Shown piece after piece: positions 33,213 through 41,879 of a DNA stretch of 64,000 bases. The position numbers and the translations under genes are program-made. The notes below the pieces were generated by a model. That model had not been told where the DNA came from. It did no database searches and was given only the letters and a program-made list of their open reading frames with translations. This DNA is from Glycomyces sp. YM15 (GTDB taxonomy: Bacteria > Actinomycetota > Actinomycetes > Mycobacteriales > Micromonosporaceae): NCBI RefSeq assembly GCF_016918015.1, contig NZ_JAERMK010000003.1:133465-197464 (forward strand), in the 5' to 3' direction. How positions within the stretch are numbered: the first letter of the stretch is position 1; each line of letters opens with the position of its first letter.

Positions 33213-35468
33213 ATGAACACGACTACCAGCGTGCCCGCGAAACGACCGCAGGCCACCGCACTCGGCTATCCGCGCATCGGACCGAACCGCGAGCTCAAGC
33301 GAGCACTCGAGTCCCACTGGTCCGGTCGGCTCGACGCCGCCGGGCTGGAAGCGGCCGCCGCCGCCGTCCGCTCCGGGATGCTCGACGACCTCTCGGTGCT
33401 CGACACGGTCCCGACCGGCACCTTCTCCTACTACGACCACGTGCTCGACACGATCTGCGCCGTTGACGCGCTGGCTCCGCGCCACCGGCGGGAGACCGAG
33501 CTCGCCTCCTACTTCGCCGCCGCCCGCGGCGACGAGGCGGCCGTGCCGCTCGAGATGACCAAGTGGTTCGACACCAACTACCACTACCTCGTTCCGGAGA
33601 TCGGACCCGAGACCGCGTTCGCGGCCAAGCCCGCGAAGGCGATCGCCGAGTTCCTGGAGGCGAAGGAGCGCGGACTCGACGCCCGACCGGTGCTGCTCGG
33701 CCCGGTCTCGTTCCTCCTGCTCGCCAAGCCGAGCGAGGACGCGCCCGCCGATTTCATCCCGCTCGACCGGCTCGACGACCTCGTCGAGGTCTACGTCGAA
33801 CTCCTTGCCGCCCTCGCGGAGGCCGGGGCGGGCCTGATCCAGCTCGACGAGCCCGCGCTGTGCGCCGACCGCACCGAAGTCGAGCTCGCGGCGACCGCCG
33901 CGGCCTATCGGCGGCTGGTCGCGGGCGCGGAGATCCTCATCGCGGGCGGTTACGGGCCGTTCGGCGAATCGCTGCCGGTGCTGCTCGAAGCCGGCGTGGA
34001 GGGCGTGGCCCTGGACCTCGTGCGTGGCCGCAGTGACCTGGAAACACTTGAGGCACTGAATGTTTCACGTGAAACATTCTTGCTGGCCGGGGCGGTTGAC
34101 GGCCGCAACATCTGGCGCGCCGACCTCGCCAAGGGCGCGGCCGACCTCGCACGGCTGCAGGGCATCAGCGACCGCGTCGGGGTCTCCTCCTCGTCCTCGC
34201 TGCTGCACGTCCCGGTCGACCTCGACGCCGAGCAGGACCTGCCTGAGGCGCTGTTCGAGCGCCTCTCGTTCGCGCGACAGAAACTCCTCGAGATCAAGGC
34301 GATCGCCGACCCCGAGGGTTCCCGCGAGGCCCGGCCGCAGACGCCGGCGGACTGGCGCGACGATTCGGTGCGCGAGCGGCTCGCCGCCCTCGGCGCGGAC
34401 GCCGACCGGCGGCTGCCGTACAGCGAACGCCAAGCGGCCCAGGCCGAGCGCGTCCCGCTCCCGCCGCTGCCGACGACCACCATCGGCTCGTTCCCGCAGA
34501 CCGCCGAGCTGCGCAACGCCCGCGCCGCGCACCGCCGCGGCCTGATGATCGACGCCGACTACAAGGCCCGCATGAAGGCCGAGGTCGCCGCCGTCATCGC
34601 CGAGCAGGAGAAGCTCGGCCTCGACGTGCTCGTCCACGGCGAGCCCGAGCGCAACGACATGGTGCAGTACTTCGCCGAACAGCTCACCGGGTTCGCGACC
34701 ACCGCCGCCGGCTGGGTGCAGTCCTACGGTTCGCGCTGTGTGCGCCCGCCGATCCTGTTCGCCGACGTCGCGCGGCAGGCGCCGATGACCGTGGAGTGGA
34801 CCTCGTACGCGCAGTCGCTCACCGAGAAGCCCGTCAAGGGCATGCTGACCGGGCCCGTCACGATCCTGGCCTGGTCGTTCGTGCGCGACGACCAGCCGCT
34901 CGCCGACACCGCCGACCAGGTGGCGCTCGCGCTGCGCGACGAGGTCGCCGACCTCGAAGCGGCCGGGACCGCGATCATCCAGGTCGACGAGCCCGCGCTC
35001 CGCGAGCTCCTGCCGGTGCGCGCGGCTTCCCGTGCGGCGTACCGGGACTGGGCGACGCGCTCGTTCCGTCTCGCCACGGCGGGCGTGCGTCCGGAGACCT
35101 CGATCCACACGCACCTGTGCTACTCGGAGTTCGGCGAGGTCATCGACGCGATCGCGGCCCTGGACGCCGACGTCACCTCGATCGAGGCGTCGCGTTCGAA
35201 GATGGAGGTCCTCGCCGACCTCGACCGCGCGAACTACCGCAGCGCGGTCGGCCCCGGCGTGTGGGACATCCACTCGCCGCGCGTCCCCGCGGCCGACGAC
35301 ATGGCCGAGGCCCTGCGCCTCGCGGTGGCCGCGCTCGGCCCCGAGCGGGTCTGGGCGAACCCGGACTGCGGTCTGAAGACCCGCCGTTACGAGGAGGTCC
35401 GCCCGTCCCTCGAAGGACTCGTGGCCGCCGCCCGCGCCGTGCGCGAGCAGCTCGCACAGTCCGCGTAG
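33213..35468 (+). CDS. metE: Cobalamin-independent methionine synthase
   Basis: A 751-residue 5-methyltetrahydropteroyltriglutamate-homocysteine methyltransferase that makes methionine without B12. The N-terminal barrel starts ATALGYPRIGPNRELKRALESHWSG. The catalytic C-terminal barrel has LPTTTIGSFPQTAELR, the zinc ligands in IHTHLCYSEF (His, Cys), the distal Cys in WANPDCGLKTR and Glu in EASRSKMEVL. Length is normal. The gene is under a cobalamin riboswitch 50 bases upstream. A perfect parS site lies inside the coding sequence at 34061, where it encodes NVSRETF. Confidence 0.95.
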   Translation: MNTTTSVPAKRPQATALGYPRIGPNRELKRALESHWSGRLDAAGLEAAAAAVRSGMLDDLSVLDTVPTGTFSYYDHVLDTICAVDALAPRHRRETELASYFAAARGDEAAVPLEMTKWFDTNYHYLVPEIGPETAFAAKPAKAIAEFLEAKERGLDARPVLLGPVSFLLLAKPSEDAPADFIPLDRLDDLVEVYVELLAALAEAGAGLIQLDEPALCADRTEVELAATAAAYRRLVAGAEILIAGGYGPFGESLPVLLEAGVEGVALDLVRGRSDLETLEALNVSRETFLLAGAVDGRNIWRADLAKGAADLARLQGISDRVGVSSSSSLLHVPVDLDAEQDLPEALFERLSFARQKLLEIKAIADPEGSREARPQTPADWRDDSVRERLAALGADADRRLPYSERQAAQAERVPLPPLPTTTIGSFPQTAELRNARAAHRRGLMIDADYKARMKAEVAAVIAEQEKLGLDVLVHGEPERNDMVQYFAEQLTGFATTAAGWVQSYGSRCVRPPILFADVARQAPMTVEWTSYAQSLTEKPVKGMLTGPVTILAWSFVRDDQPLADTADQVALALRDEVADLEAAGTAIIQVDEPALRELLPVRAASRAAYRDWATRSFRLATAGVRPETSIHTHLCYSEFGEVIDAIAALDADVTSIEASRSKMEVLADLDRANYRSAVGPGVWDIHSPRVPAADDMAEALRLAVAALGPERVWANPDCGLKTRRYEEVRPSLEGLVAAARAVREQLAQSA
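34061..34076. other. parS: Perfect parS chromosome-segregation site
   Basis: TGTTTCACGTGAAACA is a 16-bp perfect palindrome identical to the bacterial parS consensus bound by ParB. It is embedded in metE in frame. In Streptomyces and most Bacteria such sites cluster near oriC, so this window is probably in the origin-proximal part of the chromosome. Confidence 0.9.
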
Positions 35469-35473
35469 CGCGA

Positions 35474-35536
35474 GGGTGCGTGCCCGTCGACCCAGGCATC
35501 GGCGCTGCCGGAGCCGAACGCGGCGGGCACGTACCC
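35474..35536 (+). terminator. Hairpin between metE and alr
   Basis: GGGTGCGTGCCCG (35474-35486) pairs with CGGGCACGTACCC (35524-35536), with one G-T wobble and a 37-base loop. It begins six bases after the metE stop. The right arm lies nine bases before the alr start, so it could also affect alr translation. Confidence 0.5.
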
Positions 35537-35544
35537 TTGCATAT

Positions 35545-36732
35545 GTGGCGATCGACAACTACCGCGTCCTGACCGAACCCGAATTCGGCACCATGTCCGG
35601 CCTGGCGAAGGCCAGCGCCGACTGGCGCCGGCTCGCGCACAACGTCGAGGCGCTCGCGGCCGTGGCCGGGGTGCCGATGATGGCGATGGTGAAGGCCGAC
35701 GGGTACGGGCACGGCATGGTCCCCGCCGGGCGGGTCGCGGTCGAGGCCGGGGCGGTGAGCCTCGGGGTCGTGACGCTCAGGGAGGCTTGGCGGCTGAAGC
35801 GCCTGCCGGATCTGGCGGACACGACGGTGATGGCGTTCTTCTTCTCCCCTGACCAGCCGGGCCTGGCCGAGGTGGTCGGCGCGGGGGTCGAGCTCGGGGT
35901 GTCGTCGCTGGCGCAGTTGGACGCGGTGGCGGCGGCCGCCGACAAGGCCGGGCGTCCGGCGCGGATCCATCTCAAGGGCGATACGGGCATGTCGCGCGGG
36001 GGTGTGGCCGAGCACGAGTGGGCGGTCGCGGCGGAGGCCGCGGCGAAGCGTCAGGCGGCGGGTTCGCTGGTGGTCGTGGGTGCGTGGAGCCACATGGCGT
36101 GCGCCGACGAGATCGGGCATCCGGCGAACGCCGAGCAGAAGGCCGCGTTCGAACGGTTCCTCGGGACGGTGGCCGCGTCGGGCCTGGAGCTCGAGGTGCG
36201 GCACCTGGCGAATTCGGCGGCGCTGATCTCGGACCCGGAGACGCGGTACGACATGGTGCGTCCGGGGATCGCGCTGTACGGGTACAACCCGGTGCCGGAG
36301 TTCGCGGTCGATCTGCGGCCGGTGATCGAGCTGCGGTCGGTGGTGATGTCGGTGAAGCGGGTCCCGGCGGGTTCGGGGATCTCGTACGGGCACACCGTGC
36401 ATCTGGAGCGGGACACGAATGTGGCGCTGGTGCCGCTGGGTTACGCGGACGGGGTGCCGCGGGCCGCTTCGGGCAGCGCCGAGGTGTATCTGGCGGGGAA
36501 GCGCCGCCGGGTGCTGGGGCGGATCTGCATGGACCAGTTCATGGTCGACTGCGGCGATGACGCGGTGAAGGCGGGCGAGCCGGTGGTGCTCATCGGTGCG
36601 GGTGAGCAGCATCCGGATGCGGACGACTGGTCGGCGTGGGCGGAGACGATCCCGAACGACGTGTTGACGGGGCTCGGTTCGCGGGTGCCGCGGTTGTGGA
36701 ACCGCGGTCTGGTGCCGCGTGAGGATGCCTGA
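35545..36732 (+). CDS. alr: Alanine racemase
   Basis: A 395-residue PLP enzyme that makes D-alanine for peptidoglycan. The PLP lysine is in AMVKADGYGHG (about 53), the catalytic Tyr in SGISYGHTVHL (about 280), and MVRPGIALYGYNP and LGRICMDQFMVDCG are family hallmarks. GTG 35545 is the first usable start. ATG 35593 (MSGLAKASADW) lies closer to the usual family start, but Alr often has a short extension. Followed after 76 bp by an alpha/beta hydrolase and the t6A genes, an order common in actinomycetes. Confidence 0.93.
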   Translation: MAIDNYRVLTEPEFGTMSGLAKASADWRRLAHNVEALAAVAGVPMMAMVKADGYGHGMVPAGRVAVEAGAVSLGVVTLREAWRLKRLPDLADTTVMAFFFSPDQPGLAEVVGAGVELGVSSLAQLDAVAAAADKAGRPARIHLKGDTGMSRGGVAEHEWAVAAEAAAKRQAAGSLVVVGAWSHMACADEIGHPANAEQKAAFERFLGTVAASGLELEVRHLANSAALISDPETRYDMVRPGIALYGYNPVPEFAVDLRPVIELRSVVMSVKRVPAGSGISYGHTVHLERDTNVALVPLGYADGVPRAASGSAEVYLAGKRRRVLGRICMDQFMVDCGDDAVKAGEPVVLIGAGEQHPDADDWSAWAETIPNDVLTGLGSRVPRLWNRGLVPREDA

Positions 36733-36808
36733 GTACTGATCGCCGCGTCTCGCACGGTGCGGCGGTTCGGGGCGGAGAGCTTGGTGTTCGAGAGCATTGC
36801 GAGGCGGC

Positions 36809-38044
36809 ATGGGTGAGCGGCGGTCCCGCCGGAGGCGCGGTTTCGCGATCGCGGGCGGGGTGACCGGTGGTGTGGCACTCGGTGCGGCTTTGGCATGGGG
36901 GGTGCCGCGGTATCTGGCGCGGCGCACGAAGGCGGCGTCGAGCGACCCGTACGCGCATGAGCCGTTCGAGCTGCCGCCGCAGCGCTCGGTGATGACGGTG
37001 GAGTCGCGCGACGGGGTGCCGATCCATGTGGAGACGGCGGGTCCGGCGGACGCGGACCTCACGGTGGTGTTCGTGCACGGCTATATGCAGGACATGGCGA
37101 CGTTCTACTTCCAGCGGAAGGCGGTCGCGGAGGCGAACCAGAGCCAATCGATGGCTCGCGAGCTTCACCGGGACCGTGGCGTGTCGCTGCGGGCGGTGCT
37201 GTACGACCAGCCGGGGCACGGCCGGTCGGGTCCGCTTCCCCGTACTGAATACGGGATCGAGGATCTGGCCGAGGTGCTGCACGACGTGCTGGCGGCGGTG
37301 GCGCCGCGGGGCCCGCTCGTTCTCGTCGGGCATTCGATGGGCGGCATGACGATCCAGGTGTTCGCGCGGCTCTATGAGGCGGATTTCCGGGAGCGTGTGA
37401 AGGGCGTGGCGTTCTTCTCGAGCAGTGCGGCGGGGCTCGACACGGTGGAGACGAAGCCGATGCGGGCGCTGCGGCGGCTGCGGCGCACGGTGCTGCCGAT
37501 GCTGCAGCAGGTGGCGGGTTGGACGCCGGATCTGATCGACCGGTCGCGGCTGCTGGCGGGGGACATCGGGTGGCTGCTGACGCGCAAGGCCGCGTTCGGT
37601 CATGTGGATCCGCCTGCGTCGCTGGTCACGCTGGTGGAGCGGATGAACCGGCGGACGTCGATGCAGAGCATCGTCGGTTACGCGCGCGCTATTCTCGATC
37701 ACGACGAGACGGCGACGTTGCCGCTGTTCGAGGGGCTTCCGGCGCTGGTGGTGGTCGGTGACGAGGATCTGCTGACGCCGCCGGAGCATTCGCGGCGGCT
37801 GGCGGCGGCGCTCGGGGGGTCGCGATTCGCGCTCATAGCCGAGGCGGCTCATTCACCGCAGCTGGAGTACCCTGGTGAGATCTCACAACTGTTGTTGGAG
37901 ATGATCGACAAAGTCGTGGCCGAGATCGGCGAGGGCTCCGCTGTGTCGGCCGCTCCTGAGGCGGCGCCGGAGGAGCGCGACACTTCGCGATATCGCAGGT
38001 GGTCGCCGTTCTCGCGTCACCACGGGCATCGTCTCGAGCCGTGA
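36809..38044 (+). CDS. Membrane-anchored alpha/beta hydrolase
   Basis: A 411-residue hydrolase with an Arg-rich start and an uncleaved membrane helix (GFAIAGGVTGGVALGAALAWGVP). The hydrolase core shows FVHGYMQDMATFYFQ (oxyanion), the nucleophile elbow LVGHSMGGMTIQV, Asp in VVGDEDLLTPPEH and His in IAEAAHSPQLEYP. It sits between alr and tsaE, the place where actinomycetes carry this hydrolase. Role is unknown; the position hints at cell-envelope lipids. ATG 36809 has GAGG just upstream and is preferred to TTG 36797. Confidence 0.88.
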   Translation: MGERRSRRRRGFAIAGGVTGGVALGAALAWGVPRYLARRTKAASSDPYAHEPFELPPQRSVMTVESRDGVPIHVETAGPADADLTVVFVHGYMQDMATFYFQRKAVAEANQSQSMARELHRDRGVSLRAVLYDQPGHGRSGPLPRTEYGIEDLAEVLHDVLAAVAPRGPLVLVGHSMGGMTIQVFARLYEADFRERVKGVAFFSSSAAGLDTVETKPMRALRRLRRTVLPMLQQVAGWTPDLIDRSRLLAGDIGWLLTRKAAFGHVDPPASLVTLVERMNRRTSMQSIVGYARAILDHDETATLPLFEGLPALVVVGDEDLLTPPEHSRRLAAALGGSRFALIAEAAHSPQLEYPGEISQLLLEMIDKVVAEIGEGSAVSAAPEAAPEERDTSRYRRWSPFSRHHGHRLEP

Positions 38045-38136
38045 CTCGAGGCTTGACCGAGCTTTGCGACCATGCTTTGAAACCCTGCTGCGCCGCGCCG
38101 ACAGGACGCGGCCCAGAGCACTTGGAGGAGTGAAAC

Positions 38137-38613
38137 GTGAGGCTGACGCTCCAGACGGCCGGAGACACCCACGAGTTCGGGCTGCGCCTCGCCGCGGTCC
38201 TTCGCGCGGGTGACCTCCTGATCCTCACCGGGCCGCTCGGCGCCGGGAAGACCGCCCTCACCCAGGGCATCGGCGCCGGTCTCGGCGTCGAGGGGCGGAT
38301 CACCAGTCCCACCTTCGTGATCGCCCGTTCGCACCGCGCGGGCGAGGCGGGCGTGCCGCTCGTGCACGTCGACGCGTACCGGCTCGAGACCCTGGACGAG
38401 CTCGACGACCTCGACCTCGACACTGATGTGGACGCGGCGGTCACGGTCGTCGAATGGGGCGCGGGCCTGGCCGAGCGCCTCGCCGAGTCGCACCTGGAGA
38501 TCGCGATCGAGCGGCGGGCCGACGAGGTCCGCGAGGTCGTGCTGCACGGCCGCGGCGGCGACTGGGCCGAGCGCCTGGCCTCACTCGAAGCCCCGGTGGG
38601 TGCGGCCGCATGA
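38137..38613 (+). CDS. tsaE: tRNA t6A biosynthesis ATPase TsaE
   Basis: A 158-residue P-loop ATPase needed for N6-threonylcarbamoyl modification of A37 in ANN-reading tRNAs. The Walker A is GPLGAGKTALTQG (about 32-44), followed by ITSPTFVIARSH, VHVDAYRL and VEWGAGLAERL. GTG 38137 has GGAGGAG upstream. It is the first gene of the tsaE-tsaB-rimI-tsaD operon and overlaps tsaB (ATGA). Confidence 0.95.
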   Translation: MRLTLQTAGDTHEFGLRLAAVLRAGDLLILTGPLGAGKTALTQGIGAGLGVEGRITSPTFVIARSHRAGEAGVPLVHVDAYRLETLDELDDLDLDTDVDAAVTVVEWGAGLAERLAESHLEIAIERRADEVREVVLHGRGGDWAERLASLEAPVGAAA

Positions 38614-39281
38614 GGGTCCTCGCCATCGACACGTCCACTGCCGCAGTGCAGGCCGCGCTCGTCGACCTCGACGACGACGAGTTGTTCCTGACCTCGTTCC
38701 GCCGCGAGGTGGACGCGCGCGGGCATGTGGAGAAGCTGGCGCCGTTCATCGAAGGCTGCCTCGCCGACGCGGGCCGCACCGTCAAGGATGTGGACGCGGT
38801 CGTCTCCGGCGTCGGTCCCGGGCCGTTCACGGGCCTGCGCGTGGGCATGGTCACCGCGGCCGCGTTCGCCGACGGCGCGGGGATCCCCGTCTACGGCGTC
38901 TGCTCGCTCGACGGCATCGGCGCCAACACGCGGGGCCGCGCCCTCGCGGCCACCGACGCGCGCCGCAAGGAGATCTACTGGGCCGTCTACGAAGACGGTG
39001 TGCGCGAAGGCGAACCGCAGGTGTGCAAGCCCTCGGAGCTCCCCGACTGGGTCACCGAGACCGGCGGCGCGGACTACGCGATCGGCGAAGGCGCGAGCAA
39101 GTACGCCGACGAGCTCCCGATGGAGGCCGAGGCCACGCCGATCTTCCCCGACCTGGTGAAACTCGTCGAACTCGCCGCCCCGCGCCTGCTCGCGGGCGCG
39201 CCGACCGAGCAGCTGACCCCGCTGTACCTGCGCCGCCCGGACGCGCAACCCGCCGCGGGAAGCCCGGCGCCGCAGCCCTGA
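38610..39281 (+). CDS. tsaB: tRNA t6A biosynthesis protein TsaB
   Basis: A 223-residue ASKHA-fold protein that dimerises with TsaD. The N-terminus MRVLAIDTSTAAVQAALV is the ATPase-like phosphate motif, followed by VVSGVGPGPFTGLRVGMVTAAAFA and TDARRKEIYWAVY. The Pro/Ala-rich C-terminal tail is variable. It overlaps tsaE by four bases. Confidence 0.94.
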   Translation: MRVLAIDTSTAAVQAALVDLDDDELFLTSFRREVDARGHVEKLAPFIEGCLADAGRTVKDVDAVVSGVGPGPFTGLRVGMVTAAAFADGAGIPVYGVCSLDGIGANTRGRALAATDARRKEIYWAVYEDGVREGEPQVCKPSELPDWVTETGGADYAIGEGASKYADELPMEAEATPIFPDLVKLVELAAPRLLAGAPTEQLTPLYLRRPDAQPAAGSPAPQP

Positions 39282-39307
39282 GCCGCCGCGTGGTACAGCT
39301 TGATGCG

Positions 39308-39754
39308 ATGAACGACTTGCGGATCGACCGGTTGCGCTGGTGGCACCTGCCCGCCGTCGCCGAGATGGAGATCGCGATCTTCGAGGCCGAGGCCTGGAGC
39401 GAGGGCCTGCTGTGGACCGAGCTCTCGGCCGGGAACGACTACCGCGCGGTCTTCGACGGCGATCGCATCGTCGGCTACGCGGGCACCGCGTTGCACGGCA
39501 CTGAGCTGTGGATCAACAACATCGCCGTCGCCCCGGACGCCCGCCGCCGGGGCGTGGCGCAGATGCTCATGGACGATCTGATCGAGCGCGCGCGGGCGCA
39601 TGACGTGAAGTCGGTGTACCTGGAGGTCGCGGTCGACAACGTCCCGGCCCAGCGCCTGTACGACCGGTACGGTTTCTACGGCGTCGGGGTGCGCAAGAAC
39701 TACTACCAGCACACCGGCACGGATGCCGCCGTGATGAGGATGGACCTGCTGTGA
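39308..39754 (+). CDS. rimI: Ribosomal protein alanine N-acetyltransferase RimI
   Basis: A 148-residue GNAT enzyme that acetylates the N-terminal Ala of ribosomal protein S18. Features: [21 protein letters not shown], acetyl-CoA-binding [24 protein letters not shown], and [20 protein letters not shown]. In Actinobacteria rimI lies between tsaB and tsaD. Its stop overlaps the tsaD GTG start. Confidence 0.92.
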   Translation: MNDLRIDRLRWWHLPAVAEMEIAIFEAEAWSEGLLWTELSAGNDYRAVFDGDRIVGYAGTALHGTELWINNIAVAPDARRRGVAQMLMDDLIERARAHDVKSVYLEVAVDNVPAQRLYDRYGFYGVGVRKNYYQHTGTDAAVMRMDLL

Positions 39755-40809
39755 AGAACAACCCTGTGGTGATGGGCATCGAGACCTCGTGCGACGAGAC
39801 CGGTGTCGGGATCGTGCGCGGCCACGAGCTGCTGGCCGACGCCGTCGCGTCGTCGGTCGACGAGCACGCCCGCTTCGGCGGGGTCGTCCCGGAGGTCGCC
39901 AGCCGCGCGCACCTGGAGGCCATGGTGCCGACGGTGCAGCGCGCGCTCGACGACGCCGGGCTCACCTTGAACGACCTCGACGGCATCGCCGTCACCGCCG
40001 GTCCGGGCCTCGCCGGGGCGCTCATGGTCGGTGTGGGCGCGGCGAAGGCCTACTCGCTCGCCACCGGCGTCCCGCTCTACGGCGTCAACCATTTGAGCGC
40101 GCACATCGCCGTGGACACCTTGGAGAACGGCCCGATCCCGGAGCCGGCGATCGGCCTGCTCGTCTCGGGCGGCCACTCCTCGATCATGATGGTCGAGGAC
40201 CTCGCCGGGAAGGTGACGCAGCTCGGCGCGAGCATCGACGATGCCGCTGGCGAGGCGTTCGACAAGGTCGCGCGCCTGCTCGGGTTGCCCTTCCCCGGCG
40301 GCCCGTACATCGACAAGGCCGCGAAGGAGGGCGACCGCGCGTTCGTGCGGTTCCCGCGCGGGCTCACCGCCGCGAAGGACATGGAGCGCCACCGCTACGA
40401 CTTCTCCTTCTCGGGCCTGAAGACCGCCGTCGCCCGCTGGATCGAAGCCCAACGGGCCGAAGGCAACAACGTCCCCGTGAACGACGTGGCCGCCGCGTTC
40501 CAGGAGGCGGTCTGCGACGTCCTCACGCAGAAGGCGATCCTCGCGGCGAAGGAGCACGGCGTCGGCACGATCCTCCTCGGCGGCGGCGTGGCCGCGAACT
40601 CGCGCCTGCGCACCCTCGCGGTGGAGCGCGCCGAGGACGCCGGGATCACGCTGCGCTACCCGCGGCCGAAGCTGTGCACCGACAACGGCGCCATGGTCGC
40701 CGCCCTCGGCTCGCACCTGGTCACGGCCGGTGTCGCCCCGTCCGTGATCGACTTCCCCGCGAACTCCTCGATGGACGTCGAGGTCGTGAGCCTCGCCAAC
40801 CGCCTCTAA
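39751..40809 (+). CDS. tsaD: tRNA t6A transferase TsaD
   Basis: A 352-residue metalloenzyme that transfers threonylcarbamoyl to A37 of tRNA. Conserved parts are [17 protein letters not shown], the metal-binding [10 protein letters not shown] and [10 protein letters not shown] motifs, [25 protein letters not shown] and the C-terminal [11 protein letters not shown]...[13 protein letters not shown] 39751 overlaps rimI. The opposite strand carries an open frame along its whole length because a convergent small gene lacks a stop. Confidence 0.95.
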   Translation: MKNNPVVMGIETSCDETGVGIVRGHELLADAVASSVDEHARFGGVVPEVASRAHLEAMVPTVQRALDDAGLTLNDLDGIAVTAGPGLAGALMVGVGAAKAYSLATGVPLYGVNHLSAHIAVDTLENGPIPEPAIGLLVSGGHSSIMMVEDLAGKVTQLGASIDDAAGEAFDKVARLLGLPFPGGPYIDKAAKEGDRAFVRFPRGLTAAKDMERHRYDFSFSGLKTAVARWIEAQRAEGNNVPVNDVAAAFQEAVCDVLTQKAILAAKEHGVGTILLGGGVAANSRLRTLAVERAEDAGITLRYPRPKLCTDNGAMVAALGSHLVTAGVAPSVIDFPANSSMDVEVVSLANRL

Positions 40810-41214
40810 GACCGTCGGGGCCGCGACCGGTTCGGCCGCTCTGCTCGCACGGCGGACGCCGACGAGGTAGAGGACCGACCCGACCACCGCGAGGATCCAC
40901 GGCGAGGGCAGCAGGATCATGGTGTCGACCACGGTCCAGGCGAGGACCGCCCAGCCGAGGAACGCGGGCGGCACGATCCCGCGCCGGTCCATCCACAGCA
41001 CCGTGAAGCCCAGTGTCAGCAGCGGCACGCCGAAGCCGCCGACGCTGAGCCAGTACGCGGCCATCGCCGGGCTCATCGCGATCACGCCCTCGTCCGGCCG
41101 CCACAGGTCACCGCTGAACCACGCGGCGGCGTGATCCGGCGCGACCAGCGCGAGGCTGAGCAGCGTGTGCCCGATGCCGAGGAAGACGAAGATCCATCCG
41201 GCCCATTTGACCAT
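40810..41214 (-). CDS. DUF6463-like membrane protein, no stop before tsaD
   Basis: From ATG 41214 a four-helix membrane protein is encoded: MVKWAGWIFVFLGIGHTLLSL, SPAMAAYWLSVGGFGVPLLTLGFTVLWM, PPAFLGWAVLAWTVVDTMILLP and WILAVVGSVLYLVGV. This matches the DUF6463 family in length and layout, about 130 residues. The frame then continues without a stop through the antisense of tsaD to 39703, which would give an impossible 503-residue protein. The natural end is therefore lost by a frameshift or substitution near 40810. It is divergent from a TetR gene with an inverted repeat between, so it is probably that regulator's target. Confidence 0.6.
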
Positions 41215-41227
41215 GCCGACTCCTAAT

Positions 41228-41263
41228 TACGGAACTGATAGTTTCGATACTCTTGGTTCCGTA
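41228..41263. promoter_or_regulatory. TetR operator candidate
   Basis: TACGGAAC (41228-41235) and GTTCCGTA (41256-41263) are exact inverted repeats with 20 bases between. They lie in the gap shared by the DUF6463-like and TetR genes, and the right arm ends 10 bases before the TetR start codon. Confidence 0.55.
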
Positions 41264-41273
41264 TCCTAGAGCC

Positions 41274-41879
41274 ATGTCGGAACCGAAGCAACCCGTGGGC
41301 CGCCCCCGCGACAGCCAGATCGATCACGCCATCGCCAGCGCCACAAGGGCGATCCTGTCCGAAGACGGCTACGGCAAACTCACGATGGACGCCGTCGCCT
41401 CCCGGGCGGGCATCGGGAAGGCCGCGATCTACCGGCGGTTCGCGACCAAGCAGGAGATGATCTTCGCGGCCACCGTGCATGACATGGAGGAGCAGCCGCC
41501 GCCCGATTCGGGTTCGCTGCACGGCGATCTGGAGGCGATCTGCGAGGTCATCGCGAGTCAGCTCGCGACGGCGCCTCCCGCTGTGCTGCATGGTCTTCTG
41601 GCCGACATCCACCGCGACTCGTCGCTGGGGGCGCGGTTCACGAGCACGTTCATCGAGCGCGAGCGGTTCGTGATCGACACCGTGCTCGCGCGGGCCGTCG
41701 AACGCGGGGAGCTGGCGGCGGCGCCCGACACCGGGATCGTGCACGCCCTGCTGCTGGGGCCGATCTTCTACTGGCTGCTGATCCTCATCGGCGAACGTGG
41801 CAAGCTGCCCGACCTGGTGCGGACGACGGCCGCCGCGGTCGCCGGCGCGTTGGCCGCTACCGCACCGCCGTCCCGGTGA
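41274..41879 (+). CDS. TetR/AcrR-family regulator
   Basis: A 201-residue regulator with the DNA-binding domain at residues 13-60 (IDHAIASATRAILSEDGYGKLTMDAVASRAGIGKAAIYRRFATKQEMI) and a helical C-terminus resembling the AefR/TetR_C_11 type (FTSTFIERERFVIDTVLARAVERGEL). ATG 41274 is chosen. It is divergent from the membrane gene at 41214 and convergent with the MFS gene, overlapping it by 23 bases at the 3' end. Either could be its target; the shared operator favours the membrane gene. Confidence 0.9.
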   Translation: MSEPKQPVGRPRDSQIDHAIASATRAILSEDGYGKLTMDAVASRAGIGKAAIYRRFATKQEMIFAATVHDMEEQPPPDSGSLHGDLEAICEVIASQLATAPPAVLHGLLADIHRDSSLGARFTSTFIERERFVIDTVLARAVERGELAAAPDTGIVHALLLGPIFYWLLILIGERGKLPDLVRTTAAAVAGALAATAPPSR

